Shown: piece after piece, positions 48,669 through 61,200 of the stretch | Numbering within the stretch: the stretch's first letter is position 1 | How the letters are laid out: each line of letters starts with the position of its first letter | Assembly: GCA_910585575.1 (NCBI GenBank) | Contig: CAJUFS010000002.1 | Span: forward strand, 1 to 64,000 | Direction of reading: 5' to 3' | DNA length: 64,000 nucleotides | Source of the DNA: an uncultured Adlercreutzia sp. | GTDB taxonomy: Bacteria > Actinomycetota > Coriobacteriia > Coriobacteriales > Eggerthellaceae | Made by a program: the position numbers and the translations under genes | Notes under the pieces: generated by a model | The model's input: only the letters and a program-made list of their open reading frames with translations | Database searches by the model: none | What the model was told of the DNA's origin: nothing

Positions 48669-48697
48669 TTTACATTTGTCCGCGGAATTGTTAAAAA
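48669..48697 (+). promoter_or_regulatory. Promoter placing transcription start at the ATG
   Basis: TTTACA (48669-48674) and TAAAAA (48692-48697) are separated by exactly 17 bases. Transcription would begin about seven bases later, at or next to the ATG at 48705, which has no ribosome site. The mRNA may be leaderless. Confidence 0.55.
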
Positions 48698-48704
48698 TGC
48701 ACCT

Positions 48705-49253
48705 ATGGAACTGGCCCCGACATATCCATCCCGCGCATCGCGTGAGGACGCGACGCGCTGCGATTCGAACGCCCATTGGCATACCGAGGTTGCGGCAACG
48801 GCGGCGCCCCTCAGCTCGTTCTCCTCGCGTGCCTGGACGATAGTGTTGGCATTATGCCTGGTTGCCGCCTTGGCCTGCACGGTGTTCGGCGGCATGGGGA
48901 GCACGGGCCGTGTGAGCACGGTGCTCGACAACGCAACGCCTTTGGCGGCGTCGGTGGCCGGTGACAGCTCGCGGTCGTTGGCGGTTACGGGCACGGAGTC
49001 CATTGCCGACGATCGTACCCCCATGGCAGCGGGCCCGACTGGTGCTTCAAATGACATTGCGAGCACGGCGGCTCCCTTGGCGTTGGTTTCGGCGGTCGGT
49101 TTGGTGATGGTCGGCGCCGCCTTTAAGGCGACGCGTCCGCAGCCGGCTGTATCAGAATGCCCAAACTGGCTTTTCAGGTCGTTTCGATCAGGGAAAGTCG
49201 GAGGGCGAGGAACAAAAACGGAGCAACACCATGGAACACAATACGCAAAATAA
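48705..49253 (+). CDS. Small secreted/anchored protein, N-terminal paralogue of the giant protein
   Basis: A 182-residue protein. Residues 23-29 read AHWHTEV, followed by a hydrophobic signal core (about 45-63). The giant protein encoded next has the same AHWHTEV motif, the same spacing to its signal core, and a matching DNATP segment after it (75-79 here). Downstream are LAVTG (92-96), a hydrophobic helix (about 122-140) and a basic tail, which may be a degenerate sortase-type or plain membrane anchor. There is no ribosome site; a promoter is positioned for leaderless expression. It overlaps the giant gene's start by 23 bp, suggesting coupled translation. Function unknown. Confidence 0.65.
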   Translation: MELAPTYPSRASREDATRCDSNAHWHTEVAATAAPLSSFSSRAWTIVLALCLVAALACTVFGGMGSTGRVSTVLDNATPLAASVAGDSSRSLAVTGTESIADDRTPMAAGPTGASNDIASTAAPLALVSAVGLVMVGAAFKATRPQPAVSECPNWLFRSFRSGKVGGRGTKTEQHHGTQYAK

Positions 49254-52200
49254 TCGTGGAAACGCCACGAATAAGGGAGGCCTGGCGGGCGCCTTTGCGA
49301 AGGGGCGCAGCGACCGTCAGCGTGAAAACGCCTACGACTCCCAAGCCCATTGGCATACGGAGGTGCCGGCTGCCCCGGCGCCGATAAACTCCTTTGCCGC
49401 GAAAACGTGGACGAAGGTTTTGTCGGTGTGCCTGTCGCTGCTGCTGGCGCTGACGATGTTCGACGCCACGGCCCTGACCTCCTACGCCGACGAGCTGGCT
49501 GACAACGCCACGCCCATGGCCGACACGGCCGATCAGGAAGAGGCCGCCAAGGCCGCTGAGGAAGAGGCGCGTCAGAAGGCCGCCGAAGACGAGAAGACGG
49601 CCTGGGCCACCACGGTGCAGGGCGCCGCGCTCGACCAGAAGGTGCTGGCCTCGCTGGTGCCCCAGAAGCTCACGTCCGCTACCGAAGTGCTCCCCCAGGT
49701 AACGGTCGACGCCGATCAGGCGAAGGAAACCAAGAAGGCCGACCTGGCTTCGCGCGTGCGTCCCAACCTCATCATTTCCGGCGTTCCCTACAGCGGCGCC
49801 CAGGGCCTGTACGTGAAGGGCACCAAGGCGCGCGCCAACTTCGAGCTGGGCAACTTGGACGCCAGCCTGGAGGGCGGCTTCATTGCCGGCTCCCGCGAGG
49901 GCGATCGCTTCGTGTTCACCATTGAGGCTCCGTACCTGTACACCGACGACGAGGGCAACGTAGCCACCACCTACTCTCAGGAAGAATGGAAACTGCGCAC
50001 GGCCCTGGCCAACGAGGCTTCGCGCGCCATCGCCAAGGCCGACAATGCCGCCACCTCGCTGAAAGACGCCCAGACCGCCGCTGCCACCGCCGCTGCCGAT
50101 GCAGCCACGGTGAAGGGCGCCATGCGCGCTGCCGTGTTCGCCGACGCCCTGCCGGCCGGCTGGTCGTTGTGGCAAGAGCATGACGGTCAGTACCTGCAGC
50201 TTTCCGCCGACGACCTGAAGGCCGGCGTGTCTGGCCGCCTGGTGTTGCGCTACGACGCCAACGGCGGCAAGCTCGACGCCAACGTGGCGCTTCCCCAGGT
50301 ACAGCTGGGCTTCGTGGGCGGAGCACCTGAAGGTGCTCCCGTATCCGTCTACTACGGATACGAATACCACTCCTTCACGGGCGCCGAGGAGGGCGCCAAG
50401 CCCCAGTACGGTAACGTGAAGCGTGGCAGCGCCGGCATGTACGCCCTGGTCAACGAAACCAGCGATGCCAAGGCGAACCTGGCTGTGAAGCCGCTGTCCG
50501 CCGCTATGCCTCGCACGGCCGACGGCCGCGGCACGGGCTACCTGACTCAGCTTATTGCCTACGCGGTGCCCGAGAAGGCCCCCGACGCTACGGCCGTGGC
50601 TTTGGGCGCGTTCTTCCCGGCCGACTATCAGGGCAAGGGCGGTCTGGGCCTGGAAACTCTCATGGCCTACAAGATGAACAAGGACGACCAGCCCGAGGCC
50701 AACCGCTCCAAGGGCGAAGTCGATACCTCCAAGAAAACGCGCGAGGACAACACCTTCGTGGGCGTGCCCGGTAAGGGCGGCGTCATGGTGCTGGATGTTA
50801 CCGGCCTGTCCGACGAGGAAATTGCCTCCATCAACCCCCTGAAGGCCTCTACCGTTGAGGCCCTGGGCCTGGAGGCGCTGCCCTACTCTGTTACCGAAGA
50901 GGGCCGCATCCAGTTGTCGCGCTCCGGTAAGGACGGTCATATCGACGCTGGTCAGAGCCGTACGCTGTATGTGGCTGCTCCCTATGCGGAAAACACCGTG
51001 GCCTTCGAGGGCAACGCGGACAAGTCTCAGCTGGTGAAGGCGCATTTCGATGTGCAGGTGGCCGCAGTGGCCGCCGGCGACAACACGGTGTACGCCGAGT
51101 CCTTTGATATCGAGACAGCCTTCCAGGCCGCCGAGTACGGCGAGGCCTTCATGACCGACGAAGAGGTCGAGGCCCAGCAGAAGGCCGAAGAAGAGCCTGC
51201 TCAGCCAACCGATCAGCCCCAGCTGCCCGGTCTGCCCACCATCGGTGGCGAGGGCAACCAGCCCGCAAGCACCGACGAGCCCGAGGGCGATCAGCCGGCC
51301 CAGGGCGACCAGCCCGCCGACGAGCCCCAGGGGGCCGATCTGCCCGAGCCGCCGGCCGAGGCCAACCAGCCCGAAGAGCCGGCCGAGCCCGAAGAGCCCG
51401 CGGCCAACTACGTGGAGCATCCCGAAAGCGCGCCGGCGCAGCTGTACGACTCGGTAACGGGCTTCGATTTCCTGCTCACCTCCATGACCGGCATCATGCC
51501 CTTCGCCAACGACCGCGTGGACAAGCTGCCCGATACCTACTTGGATCCGAACCTGCATATCGGCAACGGTACGCCGGTGCCCAACACTACCAATACGGTG
51601 ATGATCAAAACATCGGAGCAGGTGTACATGAGCCTGCAGCCGAACCCTACGTACAAATCGGGCTATCTAGGTAAGTCTGAAATATATGAGATGGACGAGC
51701 GCCGCGATCAGGCCGTTATCTTCCGCTTAGATATTCCCTACCTTTACTTCGATGCCAAGGGCTCCAAGGAAACGCTCAGCGTTGATGAGTGGGAGAAAGC
51801 TCAGCTGGTACCTGAAAACCAGGTGAAGTTCAAAAACGACCACCAGCGCTTGGCCTACTTTCCCGACACCGATGCCATCAATCGTTACGATTTCTCGCAG
51901 GATGGCAACAACTGGTATACCGCAGAAGAGATGACCGATGAGGAGACGGGCCCCCTCAATACTGGCCTTTCTGGCACTTGGTACGTTCGCTATAAAGGTA
52001 CGAGTAGTGAGAAGCTGTACCAATTGCTTCCTGGTGCCTCAACGTTAACGGGCCAGGTGCGCTTCGTCGGCACGGTGCCCGATAACACTGGCGCCACCAT
52101 TCTTTTGGGGTACAAGTATCAAACACTCACCAATGCCGATGGCACCGAAAAAGTGGGTTACAGCCCTACTGAGGTTGAACCTGGTCGACCTCGTGCTCAG

Positions 52201-55200
52201 GGCGCTTCCAACGTGCTGCGTGCCACTTTTATTCAAACGAACCTGAAATGGGAGCTCACCAACCGCTCTATGAATACGCCCGTGTTGTGGGATCAGTACA
52301 ACTATGCGGTATATAAGGTGCAGGTGGAAAATACCTCCGATACGCGCGACTCCGAAATCGACTTCCTCAACTATGTACTTATGTTTGATGCAGCCACGGG
52401 CTCTACCCCCGGCATCCGAGCCGAGGACTTGCTTACCTGGAAGCAGAAGAACGGTACGGGCGCGTTCAACAAGAACGATAACGTTGCCTACGACGAGAAG
52501 TCGGCCATGTATATCGGAAAGCCGAAGCAGGGCGGTGCCCTGGTGTATGACGTGTCTAAGCTGACTGATGATGAGATTAATCAAATTGACTTTGTTGACT
52601 TCTCGAATGTGAAAGATTTTGGTCTACAAGAGCTTGCCTACGGTACGGGCGGCAAGGCGGGCCAGATTGCGGTCGATATTCGAGAAGAGGATATGCCGTA
52701 TGGTAAACACCTGTTCTCTCATACCGATAAGGCTAATCTATCGGTAAGTCCTACTTATACGCCGCCTGAGGATGAGTCAAACGTTCACACGTTGCTGGTG
52801 GCCATGCCCTATACAACAAACTACGGCAGTGGCGACAAGGATCTACCCACTGCTAAGCTGAAGACTTACGCTACGGTGAACTTCGGTAACCGCGGTTACG
52901 ACAAGGACGGCAACTCCAATGACTACCAATGGATGGAGGAGAAGCAGACTATTTCCAAGTTTGCTAATCCGAAAAATGAGGTAACGCTAGCAAAAAGTGC
53001 CAAACATATCAGCACTGGGGCTTTGGCTGAACGTCAGGATGCTCCGCTTGGCGAGATGGTCACGTACACGATCGACTCTATCAACAATAAATCAAACACT
53101 CCGCTGTTTGGTGTGGATGCGAAGGCCACCTACGGCCCCGAGTTGTCCGACCAGTTGCCCCATGGTTTCCAGTTGTCAGGCATCACTATCCGTGTGAATG
53201 CGAGCGAAGAGTCTCAGATGGTGGGCGAAGGCGACGAGGCCCATCGTTCGGCGGCCCTGTCCGACTGGTACGACACCACCAAAAATAATGGAGTCATTCA
53301 GTTCCAGGTTAAAGACAAGAGTAACAATGTAAGCTGGGTAAACCTAGATGCTGCCCTCACCGAGGTGGAACGCGCCGCCGACGATAGCTACGCCTTGTAC
53401 CGCGTAGGCACGGTCGACACCGTGAGGGGTGGCATCGCTCAGATGCTGCGCGCCAAGAAGATCGGTGAGATCCCTGGTCGTAAATACACTTTCAAAGATG
53501 GCGAGATCGAGGCTGTCTTTACGGGCGTGTTCCGTGTGCTGTTCAAACATCAGTTACCCACTGATACCAAAGTGTCTAGCTCGATTGATGTTACGGGCCT
53601 CATGATGGAGCGCGTATCGAATGGCACTAGCGGTCGGTATGACAACTACGCTGACATCACCTATGGTGAGCGTCGCTGGAGCGCGCAGAATAATAAGTTC
53701 AATCAGCCGAAGGTGACGACGCGACCCGTGATGGCCGCTTTTGCCCCCAAGAATCCTGTGCCTCTGAATGTAGACAAGGTATTCTCTATGTATGACGGGT
53801 CGGGCACAACCGACTCCAATATGGCCAAAGAGGCGGACAGCCGGAATGCTTTGGTTAAGCAGCCTAATGCCGGCTATCGCTTCCGTTTTGGCAATGAATC
53901 TGAATCGCGTATGGCTCCGGCTGTCATTACTATCGGCCCTATTCCCGACGGCATGCGCCGCCTGACCGATGCTTCGGGCAATACGGTGCTGGATCCCACG
54001 ACGCCTCGTAAAAATATGTTTGTGGCCAGCAAAATCAAGCTGGGGCCCGGTTTCTTCGGTGACAACGCGGTGGCGCCCATCGAGAAGATCACCTTGGGCT
54101 ACTACGCTACCAATAACACCGGCGATGTGCTGCGCCGCACGAAAGAGGTATCAGTCAGCTCCTTTAAGCCCGAGTACAAGGACGGCGTTGCTACGGGCAA
54201 CTACTACCTCGATTTGGAACCGTTGGGCATTGCCTACCTGCTGGATGTGCAAATCAACCTGGAAGAGTTCTCGAAGAGCAAGACCGTCGAGCAAGCTCAA
54301 GCTATGGTGGAGATCATCGGTACGCCTGACGAGGTGGGCGACATCACGGTGTCTTCCTACTTCCGTACCGATTATGAGAATGCGAACTCGAACCTAGGCA
54401 AGGGCGACAGCGCCACGCTGCACTCCATGTATGTGCCGATCGCTCCGGCCGTCAGCGCCTCCTACGGTTATATCGATGCTGCGGGAAACAATCAGGCCAG
54501 CGCGGTACCCTATCGTTGGGGCGACATGGAAGACGAAATCGCCTACTTCCGCTACAACCTCACCAACGACTCCAACTACTCCATCAGCGATTTCGACACT
54601 GATTTGCTGGTGAACAACTTGACCAAGGCCAACGATGGCACGCGCGATGTGTGGCGCGGCTTCCTGACGCGCTCCATAGTGGTGCCGGGCTTCAAGTACG
54701 GTGCCGTGGCGGTGTTGGATAGCGAAGGCAATCCGATGCAGGATGAGACTACCCACCAGCCCATCACCGAGACACGTTGGTACTACCAGTATGGCGAGAT
54801 CAGCTCCATCGACGTGTTTGATCAGCACAACGCCACAGGCACCATTATGAAGGACGAAAAAGAGGTGGCTCCCAACAAGAGCTACGACATCGTCGCGGCC
54901 CTGAAGAAGCTGGGCGCCTCGGGCGGCTCGGTGGACATGGGCGACGGTTCCACCTTGGTCATGGATGCCGCCAAGGGAACTCTTACGTTGAAGGTGGCTA
55001 CGAATGGCCTGGTAAACGGCACGGTCTCTGCGGGCGCCTCCGAGAAGGCTCCCGTGAAGATGGTGCGCGTGCGCTACAGCAAGGTGAACGACCATGCCAC
55101 GGGAAGCAATGCTCCGGTGGTGTACCTGTACGGTCGTGCCGACAGCCATACTAATGTGTCGACGAACATCCGCGGCTTTGCCACCACGGCCTCGTACGGC

Positions 55201-58200
55201 CCCGACATGATGCTGCCCATCGGCAAACGCATGAGCGGCAACACCAACCTCATGGCCGGCGGCACCACCATGACCTTCGGCACGTTCGGCTCCAGCATTG
55301 ATTGGACGGTCACCAAGAGCAAGAACGCCCGTCCGAAGCTGGGCACCGAAGTAACCGGCGCCGCTAACACCGCGGTAGAGGTGGCCAATTATTCCGACGG
55401 CAACGCCTACACCTTCACCATGAAGAATGCGGGCTACAACCGCGCCGACGACACCACGCTGTCGGTGAACATCGACGACCTGAGCCCCTACCTGAAGGAC
55501 CCGGTCAACGACGTTCAGGGCTTCAAGACACGCACGGTCACTCTCAACGACGCTCTGTTCAACTTCGGTACCACGGTGCGCCAGGACAACGATCCCTCGA
55601 AGTTGGGCAGTGCTCTTCTGGGTGCCACCTTTTACTTCCGCGATGTGAAGGACGAGGGCGGCACGAAGACGGCCGTGGCCAAGGGCAAGACAGTCGAGCT
55701 GACCCTGGCTCAGCTGCAGGCGCTGTATACGGCGAACAAGCAGGCTGACAACACCTTTGAGCTGGATATGACCACGGGTGACTTCGCCGACTGCGCCGAT
55801 CTGTATTTGGAGCGCATCGAGTTCAACTACTCCGAAGTGGACCCGCATTTTGCCGCAGGTCAGAAACATGTGAACGCCGCCAATAACCGCGACGTGAAGG
55901 TGAAGCTGACCGGCAAGGTGAACCACTGGTACAACAACAAATTCTCCGAAGGCACCATCAGCGGCCAGAACGCACCCATTGAGTACTCGAAGGTGCGCGC
56001 CACGGCTCAGGTGTTGCAGACGGCGCCGCTGGATCACCCCAACAACAAGAATAGCGCCCAGGCCTACTTCAAGGTGTATTTCCCCGCGCTAGCGCTGCAC
56101 ACCTATGGCCAGTACGGCCCCAACTTCAATGACTATATGAACAAGCATGCCGTGGGCGACGGCAACTGCTCCGATGGCTCGCGCACGGTTATGGGCATTC
56201 CCTACGACCGCGATTTCAAGCTGTGGGCCAACCTGTACAACGAGCGCTCGGTATCCACGTTGGACGACCTGGACGTTACGCTGCAGCTGCCCCTCGAGTA
56301 CGAATCGGCGCTGCAGCTGGACGGCTCGTCGAAGAGCGACTACACGGGTTTCCATACCACGCGCGTTACGGTGAATGCCGAGCTGTTCGAAACCTTCAAG
56401 CGCGGCACCGTGGGCTCCATTGTGTTCACGGGCTACGACGAGGGCGCCGGCGCCAACACTAAGCCGGCCGTGACGGTAGAGCTCTTCCCCGATCCGGACT
56501 ACCGCGCTTCCAGCCGCACGCCCGTGCCGGCCGAAGAGGCGCTGCCCGATTACTTCGTTGACGCCAAGGGCAACCAGTATACGTTCAACGACGAGGGCGA
56601 TTTCGTCATCGAAGAGAAGACCCTGCGCGAGTGGGGCATTAAGAACCTCAAGACCGTGAAGCTGTCCTCGTGGCAGGACATGGCCGTCGACCACTCCTCG
56701 AATAAGAGCGAGCAGAATGTGGTGTTCGAGGGCTTCTCCGATCAGAACTTCGATACCTCGAAGTACCTGACGGCCACAACTGAGAATTACCTGCTGAAGT
56801 TGCGCGGCGCGAACATGATTCCCGGTATGCTGGGCACGCCGGTCACCCGTGCCGACCGGTCGCAGATCTATCTGTCGAAGATGTACTTCGACACCATCAA
56901 CCGCGCCGGTCTGTACGACTCCAACGCCAGTGGCACTACCAACGCCCCGGGCGCGGGTCATCGCTTCTCGCAGTACACCTATGGCTCATGGGACAACTGC
57001 CATAGCCATCACAACAGCTCCTACGCCTCCAATGGCGAGTACAACTATGCCCTGGACGTGGGCTATAAGTCCCAGGTGTCGCTGCTGGCCGATTTCCGCC
57101 AGGTGAACACCCAGTACAACGAGTACGGCCCCGAGAACACCTGCCATACTGAGCAGGGTCCCTGGAGCTCCTACAACTTCAGCGGCCGCAACCTGTACTT
57201 TGTGGGCGCCGAAACCTACAACACCGGCATGGTGCTGCACATGACCCAGACCATGCCCAACAACTACTTCGACTCTTACTATCTGAAGATCCGTCGTCAG
57301 GCGGCCCAGTATGTGGACAAGCTGACGGTTACCTACTCCGACGGCAAGAAGATGGAGATCCAGGGCGACGAGATCAAGGCGCTCCTGGCTGGCACCGACG
57401 CCGACTCGGTGCAGAAGGACTACGATAGCAAGCAGTACTTCCGCGTGAACCTGCTGGCGCGCGACGCCAACGATGAGCCGGTAAAGAGCTTCGGCGACGA
57501 CAACGGCGCCGGTTCCTACCGCCATCCCATCAACGACTACGAGAACGTGACGGTCACGCCCGGCTCGCCGAAGTTCACCGTGACCAAGGTGGAGTACGAC
57601 ATCCGCATCAACCAGCATCAGTTCGCTACGGGCGAGAACCGCTACATCTCGGGTCAGGGCGACTGGACCGAGAGCGATACGGCGAACGCCAAGGTGCGCC
57701 AGCCCGATTACGGCAGCTGGTTCGGCAAGACCTACAAGTCCATCGAGGACATCGTGAACCAGATGTCCTTCGAGGTGAATGGTCGTATGTACACCGAGAC
57801 CACCACCGCCGGCATGAACATGTACGTCGACACCTCCCTGGAGGTGGGCGGCACGAACTCGGGCAACAACCGTCCGGGTCACGTGGCGCTTACCCGTTCC
57901 GATACGCCCGAGCGTCATGCCAACGATCGCTATGCCAGCGCGTGGTCCTACCAGGACTACCATCGTACGGGCGACTACTGGCATCACTACGATGGCGTGG
58001 CCTACATGCGCCACCTGCGCAGCCGCACGAACGTGGTGGCCCGCACCGACGGCAACTACACCATGGAGGGTATCAACTGGGGCGGCAAGGATCAGACCCA
58101 GCTGAACGATTACGATAACTATGTCAGCGGCACGAGCCACGCCCTCTTCGGTGGCGACGTGAACTTCGCCACCTCGTTCTACCGACATACTATCTATAGA

Positions 58201-61200
58201 GGTATCTATTCGGGCGATCAGAGCTACACCAGCACCTGGGGCTCCGACACCTATTACCCCAATGACTGGGGCTGGAATTACACGTCCTTCGCCGACAAGG
58301 TGAACATTGGCGACACGCTGCCCTGGTGCCAGCCCGACGAGGACTTGGGCTACTATGGCTTCTTGTCCACGGGCCTGCAGGTGAAGGCCGGTGTGCTGAA
58401 CCATCTGCGCAGCTACGACCGCGCCACCATCACCTTCACCACGAAGAAGTGGCACGCCACCGAGGATCTGAACACCGACGGCTTCGCCATCTTCGAGCAG
58501 GAGGCCGAGGGCCGTACCTTCCAGCTGCGTCAGGACGGTCTGTACGAAAAGAACGGCGAGACTTGGAACAAGATTTCCAATGAGGGTCTGGCCTTCCTGA
58601 CCGCAGGCGGCACGGCTGGTTCCGGTGGCTACATTCAGTTCAGCCGTCCCGACGAGGAGCCCCACAAGGAGATCATCGACTACAAGGCCGCCAATGGCAA
58701 CCGTATGGTCACCATTCCGCTGGACACCAACGAGTTCATTGCCACCTACGACATGAACCTGGGCCCCTACAACGGCAACGGCGACATTACGGGCGAGCAC
58801 ACGGGCCTGTCCGTGGATCGCGACGGCAACAGCGGCGTCATCGACATCCGCCTGCTGGGTCGCCCCTACATTTATAAGGGACAGAAGCACCCTGCCTACA
58901 AGTTGGCTTCGGGCAAGCACGACAGCTGCGGTGACGTAGTGGATGCCCGCAACCATGTCAGCTCGCGCTCCTACAACTTCAAAGATCTGTCCACGCCCAT
59001 CGGCAGCTACACGGCCCAGTCGTTCTCGGGCGTGCACCCGGGCCACACCGACTGGAAGAGCTCGAGCAACGCCAGCATCGAGCATCGCAACCGCGACACG
59101 GCCTACTTCCTGGGCTACCTGATCCCTTACGGCTATCATTCTTGGCTGTCGGTAAATCGTAACGGCGACAACTACCACAGCCTGAACCGCCCCGACGTGC
59201 CCGACTACCAGGCCGATAACTTGACGCCCAACGTGGTGCGCTACGAGACGCGCTTCCGGAATATCAACGACGTGAACGAGGGCGTGGACGACGAGAACCG
59301 TGCCGCCCATATCAGTCAGGTGCGCCTGCGCACCAGCTGGAACCCGGCGTTTACCCAGCCTGTTACCGGTGGGGCCGACTCGCTGCGTGTGCAGAAGGTG
59401 TACGTGCCGGCTCAGTTCGTGCCCGTGGGAACCCACAGTCGCGACGACAACTGGTTCCGGGCTCAGGACTTCCAGTTCACGGTTTACCACGTGCAGCTGG
59501 GCACCACGGCCACCGTGCGCCTTTCCTGGAACGATATGATCAACCTGGGTATTCTGTCCGGTACGGTGTCGGGCTCTGGCACCTCGGCCACCTTCACCAG
59601 CAACACCAATGCCAGCTCGGTGTACCCTGGCTGCTTCGTCATCGACATCGAGAAGTATCTGCGTATGACCGAGGTGAAGCAGGCCAACGCCGATAAGTCC
59701 ACCGACGAGCTGTTCAAACTGTTTGCCGATGAGTTTGGCGCGAACCTGGCCGGCTACACGTTGGCTGCGGGTCAGACCGAGGCTGACGCCAAGAAGCATG
59801 TGGTCGATCTGGTGCAGGCTGGTATCGTGGGCCACTATGCGGCTACGGGCAAGACAAACACCCTGGGCGGCGCCTTCGAAGCCGACCCTTCGGTGAACCT
59901 TACCTATGCGGCACCCTATGTTACCTCGGCGCAGTTCCTGTTCGTCTCGCCCCACTCCAACCGCGAGAAGCCGGCCACCATGCTGGACTCTGGTCAGTGG
60001 CTGGGCGCGAACCGCTCGCGCAATAACGAGGATTACCAGAACAACTTCGCCTTTGCCTATGATGGCGTGTATGCCGATCGCGAGGTGGAGGACTTCCGCA
60101 CCGCCGCGGAAACGGGCAACGATCCGGTGAAGGGCAACTGGAACTACTGGTCCACGCCTACCTTTGACAAGCAGGGCAACGGCTTCGGCGGTATGCGCAT
60201 GACTACGGGCCTGACGGTGTCCGACGTGGTCACCCGCGACCCCAACAAGAAGAGTATCGTGCGCCACGAAGACAACACGCGTCAGTACGACCTGTCCCAT
60301 CGCCTGGGCGTGCTGACCACCGACATGCAGCGCGGCAAGAAGGTGCAGATGAACGGTACTACCACCTCCATCTTCGCCTACGACGCCGACAGCAAGTCCG
60401 CTACGTCGCCGGTCAGCTACAACCCCGATGCCACTACGGGCACCAACGGCAGCGGCATCCCCAACGGCGACCTGTATGCCGGTGACTACGTGGAGTACCG
60501 CCTGTACGTCGGTGCCGGATCGCAGAAGGTGCGCACCGATCTGACCAACAGCGGCTCCGATGCGGGCACTCCCTTCGAGCTGGATCCGCTGCCTCTGCAG
60601 CATGTGGATGCCCGCTTCGAGGTGGGCAAGGGCCAGCGCATTGTGGGCTGGGAGGTAGAGAAGTACTACGACAGCACCAAGAAGAAGTGGGTGGATAACA
60701 ACAGCGCTGCCCAGGGCTCCGGTGCGGTACTGCCGGTGACGGCGAAGCTGACCCAGGCCGATGGCTCCGGCGCCATCAACGTGGATCCCCAGGTGGATCT
60801 GTCTCGCGCCACGGCAGGGGAGGGCGACGGCCGCACCTTCGGCACGGGCGACGAGCAGTACGACCAGAACCGCAACCTGGTGTTCTCCATCGGCGACGCC
60901 TACACGGCCACCAAGAACAACGCCAACGCCACCAGTCAAATCGATCCGGGCCGCGGCGTGTGGATCCGCGTTATTACCCAAATGACCGACGAGTGGGAAG
61001 AGGACGAGGCCTACAACGACGAGGCCAACCAGACGAACCGCAACGACGAGCCTTCCTACAAAGGCAAGTCACTGCGCGCCAACTTCTATGCCGTGGCGGC
61101 TCCGCTCCATGGCTACACCCAGTACCGTTGCTACAACAACGACGGCTCGGGCGGCGGCAACAACAAGGCTACTGCTGACTTCGCCAGCGATGCTGACGAA

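Noticed and set aside
56986..60981. Minus-strand open frame of 1,331 codons, with similar long antisense frames at 49174-51558, 54394-56037 and 61069-63939.
   Set aside because: They run opposite the giant secreted-protein gene. The plus frame has a signal peptide, domain-like phrases and sensible composition, while the antisense translations are Val/His/Gly/Arg-rich as expected from complementing GC-rich codons.
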